The translations under genes were made by a program, and so were the position numbers. A stretch of 37,115 bases of DNA from Actinomadura sp. KC216 (lineage in GTDB: Bacteria; Actinomycetota; Actinomycetes; Streptosporangiales; Streptosporangiaceae), in NCBI RefSeq assembly GCF_004348535.1, contig NZ_SMJX01000054.1, positions 1 through 37,115 of the forward strand. The letters run 5' to 3'. Below the pieces are notes generated by a model, which saw only the letters and a program-made list of their open reading frames with translations, was not told where the DNA came from and did no database searches. How positions within the stretch are numbered: the stretch's first letter is position 1; each line of letters begins with the position of its first letter. Of this stretch, positions 31,050 to 37,115 are shown piece after piece.

Positions 31050-31565
31050 ATGTCCCTCGATACCCGCCTGCGGTCCTCCCTCTCCCTGACCGCCGAGCAC
31101 CCCGCTCGCTACGCCCTTGCCGCCGGACGCATCTTTCTCGGCTGGATTTTCCTGTGGGCCTTCCTCGACAAGCTCTTCGGCATCAAGAAGGGCACCGAAA
31201 GCGGCTGGCTGTCGGGCACGTCTCCATCCAAGGGCTTCCTCAGCCACAACGACGGCCCGTTCAAGGAGGTCTTCCACTCGATGGCCGGCCAGGTCTGGGT
31301 CGACGCCCTCTTCATGTTCGGCCTCGGTGGCCTCGGCGTCGCTCTCCTCTTGGGGATCTGCCTCCGCTTGGCCGCGCTCGGCGGAACGATCCTGATGTTC
31401 ATGCTGTGGGTGGCGTCCCTGTGGCCTGACACCAACCCCTTCATGGACATGCACTGGATCTACGCCGCGCTGCTGATCGCCATCGCGCTCGCCGACGCCG
31501 GAACCACACTCGGGCTCGGACGCCCCTGGGCCCGCCTCGTCCGCAACTCCGCACTCCTCCGCTGA
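31050..31565 (+). CDS. DoxX family membrane protein
   Basis: Protein of 171 residues with four hydrophobic helices (RYALAAGRIFLGWIFLWAFL, VDALFMFGLGGLGVALLLGI, LAALGGTILMFMLWVASLWP, IYAALLIAIALADAGTTLGL), matching the DoxX/DoxD-like fold, whose members include subunits of thiosulfate:quinone oxidoreductase and redox-stress membrane complexes. The ATG at 31050 follows AGGAA closely. An antisense frame with similar length exists but lacks family features. A strong terminator hairpin follows. The electron donor and partner subunits are not encoded nearby. Confidence 0.9.
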   Translation: MSLDTRLRSSLSLTAEHPARYALAAGRIFLGWIFLWAFLDKLFGIKKGTESGWLSGTSPSKGFLSHNDGPFKEVFHSMAGQVWVDALFMFGLGGLGVALLLGICLRLAALGGTILMFMLWVASLWPDTNPFMDMHWIYAALLIAIALADAGTTLGLGRPWARLVRNSALLR

Positions 31566-31607
31566 CGGTGAAACCACAAAAGCGCCCCTCCCCGAAACGG
31601 TGACCCG

Positions 31608-31641
31608 GTCGGACGTCCTTCCCCACCGAAGGACGTCCGAC
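31608..31641 (+). terminator. Strong hairpin after the DoxX gene
   Basis: GTCGGACGTCCTT (31608-31620) pairs perfectly over 13 bp with AAGGACGTCCGAC (31629-31641), 8-nt loop, 43 bp after the stop. Confidence 0.8.
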
Positions 31642-31848
31642 TGAAAGGCACACTCAGACAACTCGGCCGGACCTGCATCGGCGCCCTTCGCAGCAGGACG
31701 AAACCCGGCCCGCGCGCACGCGCCGCGAAGAACGCGCCCGTCCGTGCGCCGGATGTCGCGTGTGCAGGTACAGGACGAGCGCATGATGGGTCCGACACCA
31801 GCGGGAGCGTCGGGCAGAGGTGTGCTTGGCTGCCGTCGGTCTTACGCA
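31642..31848. other. Intergenic stretch between two terminators
   Basis: No gene or repeated element recognised between the DoxX terminator and the terminator of the secreted protein gene. Confidence 0.4.
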
Positions 31849-31888
31849 AAGGGAGATGGAGGAGCGGGCTCGCTTCTCCATCTCCCTT
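31849..31888 (-). terminator. Near-perfect 18-bp terminator hairpin
   Basis: A 13-bp arm (AAGGGAGATGGAG with CTCCATCTCCCTT) continues inward through GAGCG/CGCTT (one G-U pair) to a 4-nt loop, GGCT. On the minus strand it is followed by TTTGCG. It begins 12 bp after the secreted protein stop. Confidence 0.85.
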
Positions 31889-31900
31889 AGTGGGTGCTCG

Positions 31901-32311
31901 TTAGAAGAAGTAGACGATCCGGTTGTCCTTGGTGCTGCAGAGCGGGCCCCAGGCGGCTTCGTACTTGCACGCTTTGACGTGGATCTTGATCTCCTTCGTC
32001 TTGGTGCTGGCCTTGTAGGAGTAGGTGGCGGTGTCGCCCTTGCCGTCCCAGGTGCCCCAGGCGTTCCAGCCGATGGTGACCACGGCGTTGCGCCCGTCCG
32101 CCTTGTTGTCGTAGATCGTCCCCTTGACGTAGTGGCCGGTGCTGCAGTCCTTGGCGTAGATGTTGGCGGCGGCGCCCGAGCCTATGCCGATGGTCTTCAC
32201 ATACGTCCACTTGCAGGTGTAGGCCTGGGCGGCGGTGGCGGGGATGGCCACCGCGCCGCCTGCGAGCGCGCTGACGACAAGGGATGCCCGAACCAGGTTC
32301 CTGATGCGCAT
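31901..32311 (-). CDS. Small secreted protein with four cysteines
   Basis: Protein of 136 residues. The signal peptide covers about 1-30 (basic MRIRNLVR, hydrophobic LVVSALAGGAVAIP, AQA cleavage site). The mature part of ~106 residues has four cysteines (YTCKW, DCSTG, ACKYE, LCSTK), likely two disulfides, and is rich in Thr, Lys and Tyr with alternating polar and aromatic residues, suggesting a beta-sandwich. No family was recognised. Start at 32311 follows GAGGGG at about 6 bp. A strong terminator lies right after the stop. It is downstream of the broken SARP gene on the same strand. Confidence 0.75.
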   Translation of the reverse strand: MRIRNLVRASLVVSALAGGAVAIPATAAQAYTCKWTYVKTIGIGSGAAANIYAKDCSTGHYVKGTIYDNKADGRNAVVTIGWNAWGTWDGKGDTATYSYKASTKTKEIKIHVKACKYEAAWGPLCSTKDNRIVYFF

Positions 32312-32427
32312 GGTGCCCCTCTTAGGTGTTTTCCGGTGCATGGTGATCAGAGTTGCTGAAGGTGGTTGGAGCAAGGTTGTGCGGTTGTTGCGGCGCAGGT
32401 TCGCCGTCCCGCTGGAGGTCTCGGGCG

Positions 32428-33192
32428 CTAGGAGCGGCTGGACGCGCCTGCCGAAGAGAGGGTGGTGACGTCGTGGGTGAGGATGGCCTGTTCCAGAGTG
32501 CGGAGGGCGGGGCTGGGGTCTAGGCCCAGGTCGTCGGCGAGGGCGCGCTGGCCCGTCCGGCAGACGTTGAGGGCTTCGGCTGTGCGGCCCAGCGCGTAGA
32601 GCGCCCGCATGAGCTGTATCAGGGGACGCTCGTGATACGGGTGGTCGGCGACGAGCCCGTAAAGCTCGCCGACGACCTCTTCGGGACGGCCGAGGCCCAG
32701 TTCGGCGTCGGCCCAGTCCCCGGCGGCGGCGAGCCTGAGCTCGGTCAGCCGGAACGCCTCCGCCCGCGTCGCCGCTAGGTGGTCCTGTCCCTCGAACGGG
32801 GTCCCGCGCCACAGGGCGAGCGCATCCTTGATCGCCGCCGCTCACTGCTCGATCATGCCGGCGGCGACGGCCAGGCGTCCCGCCTTGGCATGGACGGTGA
32901 ACGCGTCGGCGTCGAGCTCTCCGGGCCGGAGGACGACGGCGTATCGGGGGCGGCGCGACTCCAGCCTGCCGGGGCCGAGGACGCCGCGCAGGTGGTGGAC
33001 GTAGCCGTGCAGCGTCTTGGTCGCCGTGCGGGGTGCGGTGCAGGGCCACAGCGCGTCGATCAGGTAGTCGGTCGGGACGGCCCTGTTGGGGTAGCACAGC
33101 AGGATCGCGAGCAGGTCTCGCCACTTGGGCCGCAAGGGGACCGTCCCGCTCTCCGTGTGGATCTCCGTCGGACCCAGTACGTGAAACTCCAT
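32428..33192 (-). pseudogene. SARP-type (BTAD) regulator interrupted by one in-frame TGA
   Basis: The reading frame encodes a complete small SARP regulator of about 254 codons. The winged helix is MEFHVLGPTEIHTESG, KWRDLLAILLCYPNRAVPTD, ALWPCTAPRTATKTLHGYVH. The BTAD follows with ALALWRGTPFEGQD, RPLIQLMRALYALGRTAEAL, and DDLGLDPSPALRTLEQAIL. A single TGA (32844-32842) sits at codon 117, between the DNA-binding and activation domains, and the frame stays the same on both sides. It is therefore a nonsense mutant rather than a degraded gene. The first half alone would be a DNA-binding fragment; readthrough would restore the protein. Start ATG at 33192. Confidence 0.8.
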
Positions 33193-33531
33193 GCTGCAGT
33201 TCTAGGACGGCCGGATGTTGTCCAAAATGAGTCCGCGGGGCCTCCGGACAGCGCCGTACCAGGTCCGGACAAGCAGGTCAGGGCCTTGCGCAACCTTGCT
33301 TCAACCGCGCTCCTGCAGCCTCTGGTGTCGATGAGCGCCAGAAGGGGGAGGCCACGGCGGGGGGTGAGGCTCGACGTCGATCCGGTCGGAGGGCGATCTG
33401 GTCGGGGGGATCAGCCGGGTTGCCGGGGCGGAGGCCGGCCGTCCGGAACGCCGTAGCGCGCGTCAAGCGGGGGCACGCGGGCTTCCGTCGAGTAAGTCGC
33501 CCTTCGCTGTTCTGGTGTGACATGAGGCGAT
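33193..33531. other. Intergenic region upstream of the STAND gene
   Basis: No credible gene on either strand in this stretch. The open frame near 33278-33553 on the minus strand has no family features. It ends at an orphan terminator. Confidence 0.4.
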
Positions 33532-33564
33532 GAACCGCCCGGACGTTGTGCACCCGGGCGGTTC
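33532..33564 (+). terminator. Orphan terminator hairpin
   Basis: GAACCGCCCGG (33532-33542) pairs perfectly with CCGGGCGGTTC (33554-33564), 11-nt loop, followed by TCGTGTTGTG. No plus-strand gene precedes it within the last 2 kb except the DoxX gene, which has its own terminator. It may mark a lost gene or an insulating site. Confidence 0.6.
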
Positions 33565-33569
33565 TCGTG

Positions 33570-33599
33570 TTGTGCCGGAGATCATCGGCTGTCTAGGGT
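33570..33599 (+). promoter_or_regulatory. Promoter candidate of the STAND-WD40 gene
   Basis: TTGTGC (33570-33575) and TAGGGT (33594-33599) with an 18-bp spacer, directly after the orphan terminator and 37 bp before the start codon. It resembles an SigA-type actinobacterial promoter. Confidence 0.45.
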
Positions 33600-33636
33600 C
33601 GGCGGCGGACGATCTGGAAGGCGGCGGGAGCGGACG

Positions 33637-36600
33637 TTGGGGCGACCTGAACAACCGGTGGACCCGCTGGCCGGCCCCGTCGAGCGCCTCGCCTGGGAAC
33701 TGCGCCGCCTCCGCGACCAGGCCGGGCGGCCCAGCTACCGCGTCCTGGCCGAGCGCGCGCATTTCTCGCGCAGCACTCTCGCCGAGGCTGCGACCGGCAT
33801 GCGCCTCCCGACCTTGGAGGCGACCCTCGCATACGCCGTCGCGTGCGGTGGCGATCGCGCCGAGTGGGAACGCAGGTGGCATCTGGCGGCGGATGAGGTC
33901 GAACGGTCGCGCCGCCGCAGCCCCTACCCGGACCTGGTCCCGCTCGACGCCACCGACGCGGATCTGTTCTTCGGCCGCGACCAGCTGCTGGAAGACCTGC
34001 TGAAGGCCGTGCAGCGGGCGCCGCTCACGGTGGTGGCCGGGGCCTCCGGCAGCGGCAAGTCGTCGCTGCTCGGGGCCGGGCTGCTGGCCAAGCTGACCGC
34101 CGACGGCACCCCCGCCAGACGGGTCACGCCGGGCCCGCACCCCGTGTACGAGGAGAGCGACGACGCCGTCCTGATCATCGACCAGTTCGAGGAGGTCTTC
34201 ACACTGGTCGCCGACGAGCGGGAGCGGGACGCCTACCTCGACCGGCTGAGCGCCGTGGCCGCCGCCGGAGACGGTCCGGCGCTGGTGATCGGCGTCCGCG
34301 CCGACTTCTACGAACGCTGCGTGCGGCACGCCGGGCTGGTCACGGCCTTCCGCGACAGCGTGCACGTCCCGGTCGGTCCCATGGACGAGCGGGAACTGCG
34401 CGCCGTCGTCGTCGAACCCGCCGCGCAGGTCGGGCTTCAAGTGGACCCGGACCTGGTGGCCGCCGTGCTCACCGAGGCCGCCGGGCAGGCGGGGGCGCTC
34501 CCGATGGTCGCCCACGCGCTGCGGGAGACCTGGAGCCGTCAGCGAGGCAACGTCCTGCGGCTCGCCGACTACCGGGCCGCGGGCGGGGTAACCGGCGCCA
34601 TAGCCCAGACGGCCGAGCAGCTCTGGGCCGACCTGGAGGAAGCCCAGCACGACCTGCTCCGCGCCGTACTGCTCCGCCTCACCTCACCGGGCGAAGGCAC
34701 CGCCGACACCCGCCGCAGGATCGGCCGGGACGAGCTGACCGGCATCGGGCCCGCGGGCGAACTGGACACCGTGCTCGACCGGCTGGCCGCCGCGCGGCTC
34801 ATCGTCCTCGACCACGACGACACGATCGAGATCGCGCATGAGGCGCTCGTCCACGGCTGGCCCAGGCTGTGGGGATGGCTCGACGACGACCGTGACGCCC
34901 TCCTGCGCCACCAGCGGCTCACCAGCGACGCGGCCGAATGGGAACGCGCCCACCACGGCGAGGACTACCTATACCGGGGCGACCGGCTCGCCGCCTGGGA
35001 CACCGAGGGACGCACGCCGCTGAACGAGCTCGAACGCTCCTTCCTCCTAGCCTCCCGAGCCCAGGCCGCCGCGGGCCGCCGCCGGAGGCGCCGCACCATC
35101 GGCGGGCTCTCGTTCGCGGCGGCGGCGACGAGCGTCCTGCTCGTCCTGGCCCTGGTCCAGACGGGCAGCGCCGGCGACGCCCGTGACCGCGCGACGTCCG
35201 TCCGCCTCGCGGGCGAGGCCCGCCGCCAACTCCAGCAGGACCCGGAAGTGGCGCTCCTGCTGGCGATCGAGGCGTACGAGGCGGGTCCCACACCCGAGGC
35301 CGACCTCGTGCTCCGCCAGGCCACCGCGGACGCGCGCCTGCGCGGCACGCAGTCCACCGGGCTGCGCCAAGTGAAGGGAGCGACGACCACCCCGGACGGC
35401 CGGAAGATGGCGATCTGGGGTTCCGGCCCGGCGCCCACGGGCCTGGAGATATGGGATCTAACCGGCTCTGCTCCTCGCCGCGACGCACTCCGCCTCCCGC
35501 CCGCCGAGACACAGAACGTCCAGAGCGCCGCCTTCAGCCCGGACGGGCGCCACCTGGCCACAGGCAACGCCGCCGGACGGGTCGCCGTCTGGGACCTGAC
35601 CTCCACCGCCCCGCCGACGATCGTGGGCACCGCTCCCCAGGGAGTCCTGGGTATCAGCGTCAGCCCGACCGGCCAGGTGGCGAGCGCACACTCCGACGGC
35701 GTCCGCCTCTGGGGACCAGCGGGCCGCGCCGCCGCCGAACTTCCCGGCCGGAGCGTGGCCTTCAGCCCCAGCGGCCGACGCCTCGCCACAGGAGGAGGCG
35801 GCTCACCCCTCCGCATATGGTCCTTGACCAAAGGCCGCCCCCATCCGGAACGCACAGCGGCCCACGGCGAACCGGAACAGGTGGCGTTCAGCCCGCAGGG
35901 CCCCTGGGCCGCCACAGTCGAGGGCGACGTGCCATAGATTTGGGACGTCCTCAGCGCCCACCCCGGCAAGTGGAAACCACAGATCGAACTGCCCGTCCAC
36001 GCCCCGCAACTGAACGGCCTGGCCTTCACCAGCGACGGGGAACGCATGGCCACCTACGGAGCCGACGGCCTAATCCGCATCTAGACGACGGGCGGCGACG
36101 CCGACCCCCTGACCCTCCGTCCCCCCGGAAACCCACGCGGAGTGGCGTTCACCGACAGCTCCCTAGTCACCATCGAAGCCGACGGCAAACTGCGCCAATG
36201 GGACATCGCGACCACCACGCCGACGCCCGCCCAGGGCAGACCCCTGGCCCTCAGCTCCGACACCAGAACCCTCGCGACATCCGCCGTCCCCATCTCGGTC
36301 ACCACCCCCGGGGACATCCGCATCCGCATATGGCGAGGCTCCCGCACCACCGAGATCAAAGGCCCCAGGGACTCCGGCTACAAGGTCGCGCTCAGCCCGG
36401 ACGGCCGCCTCATGGCCGGCCTGGGCCGAGCCGGCACCCTGATTCTCTGGGACCTCGCGACCGGCACCTCGACCACCGCCCCGGCCGACCTCCGCGGCCT
36501 CCCCTCGACACTGACGTTCAGCCCAGACGGTAAGCACCTGGCCGCAGGCGCCGCCAACACCGACCCGATGGTCTGGCAGGTCTCCCCGGCCCTGAAACGC

Positions 36601-37115
36601 GTCACCGGCTGGGAGACACAACCCACGGCCAAGGCCGAGGGCATCATCGCGTTCGCCCCGAACGGCACCCTCCTGGCCGACGCCCGCAACGACGGCACCG
36701 TCCTCCTGTGGAACCTGACCGGAGCGCACGAACCCAGAATCTTGCGTGGCCACCAGGACGGCCTCACCGGCCTGGCCTTCAGCCCCACTGGACGCCACCT
36801 GGCCGCCGCCGCGGCCGACGGCGCGATCCGCGTCTGGAACACCGAAGGTAAGGCCGATCCGACAGTCCTGCGCGGCCCCGCGAACCCCGTCCGCAAGCTC
36901 ACCTTCAGCCCCGACGGATCCTGGCTCCTCACCAACGAACCCACTGGCGCTCTCCATCTGTGGCGCCCCACCGGCGGAGAGCCGGTGGACCTCACCGGCT
37001 GGGGAGCGACCGGCAGCATCGCCGCATTCACCCCGGACGGCAAGCAGATAATCCGCGGCCTAAGCCCCCAGTTGGTCGGCCCCACCGGCCTGCGCCAGGC
37101 CCTTACCCCTGTCTC
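33637..37115 (+). pseudogene. XRE-STAND NTPase-WD40 repeat protein, two in-frame TAG codons, partial at window end
   Basis: One continuous frame with, in order: XRE-type helix-turn-helix (about 15-75, LAERAHFSRSTLAEAATGMR); STAND-type P-loop NTPase (Walker A GASGSGKSS at 135-143, Walker B LIIDQFEEVF with Asp182); a winged-helix/helical region; one transmembrane helix (about 486-508); and a WD40 propeller of many blades (repeats ending in IWD, VWD or LWD, for example LAFSPTGRHLAAAAADGAIR then VWN). TAG codons stand at 35935-35937 (codon 767) and 36082-36084 (codon 816). Each is one transition from a fitting residue (CAG-Gln and TGG-Trp), with no frameshift and blades continuing to the window end. 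TTG start with GGGAG 6 bp upstream. Such proteins are signalling or defence NTPases in actinomycetes; the truncated form ends inside the propeller. Role is inferred. Confidence 0.82.

Noticed and set aside
31901..33124. A 407-residue protein ending in the secreted protein
   Set aside because: The upstream portion is an out-of-frame shadow of the broken SARP gene. The signal peptide start at 32311 with its ribosome binding site defines the real gene.

Overview
The window is high-GC DNA with strong third-position GC bias, frequent GTG/TTG starts, several apparently leaderless genes, SARP-type and XRE-type regulators, and adjacent aspartokinase and aspartate-semialdehyde dehydrogenase genes. This fits a filamentous actinomycete. 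Gene content suggests the Streptosporangiales/Actinomadura side, but that is inference and no marker gene here decides it. No tRNA, rRNA, CRISPR array or intact insertion sequence was seen.

Left part (1-12.5 kb): a classical SDR oxidoreductase and an atypical NAD-dependent epimerase; a convergent histidine kinase/response regulator pair whose reading frames overlap by 4 bp; a small membrane protein with a collagen-like tail, followed by an elaborate nested hairpin; a small anchored protein; a secreted streptogrisin-type serine protease; an oxidoreductase-MerR operon with a textbook MerR promoter; a deletion scar joining the end of a SnoaL-like gene to the ligand-binding half of an XRE/MmyB-type regulator; and a HEAT-repeat protein.

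Middle (12-21 kb): a divergent HxlR regulator/DHA2 efflux pump; aspartate kinase and aspartate-semialdehyde dehydrogenase (first two steps of the aspartate family of amino acids, feeding lysine/DAP, threonine and methionine); a TetR regulator; a secreted M15-like peptidase; an S9 prolyl-oligopeptidase; a DUF6191-like membrane protein; and two small cytoplasmic proteins behind a palindromic leader.

Right part (21-37 kb): an array of 18-bp tandem repeats; a catalase; a methionyl-tRNA synthetase paralogue that has lost its middle in frame yet keeps a complete-looking attenuator with a Met-Met leader peptide; a SARP regulator divergent from an alpha/beta hydrolase; small membrane and hypothetical proteins; about 1 kb of decayed coding DNA; a DoxX protein; a secreted cysteine-containing protein; a SARP-type regulator broken by one TGA; and a large XRE-STAND NTPase-WD40 protein with two in-frame TAG codons that runs off the window end.

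The most interesting items are the attenuator-controlled mini-MetRS (23.4-24.15 kb), the XRE-STAND-WD40 protein with two amber codons (33.6-37.1 kb) next to a nonsense-interrupted SARP gene, the divergent-pair deletion scar at about 9.5 kb, and the 18-bp tandem repeats at 21.6 kb.
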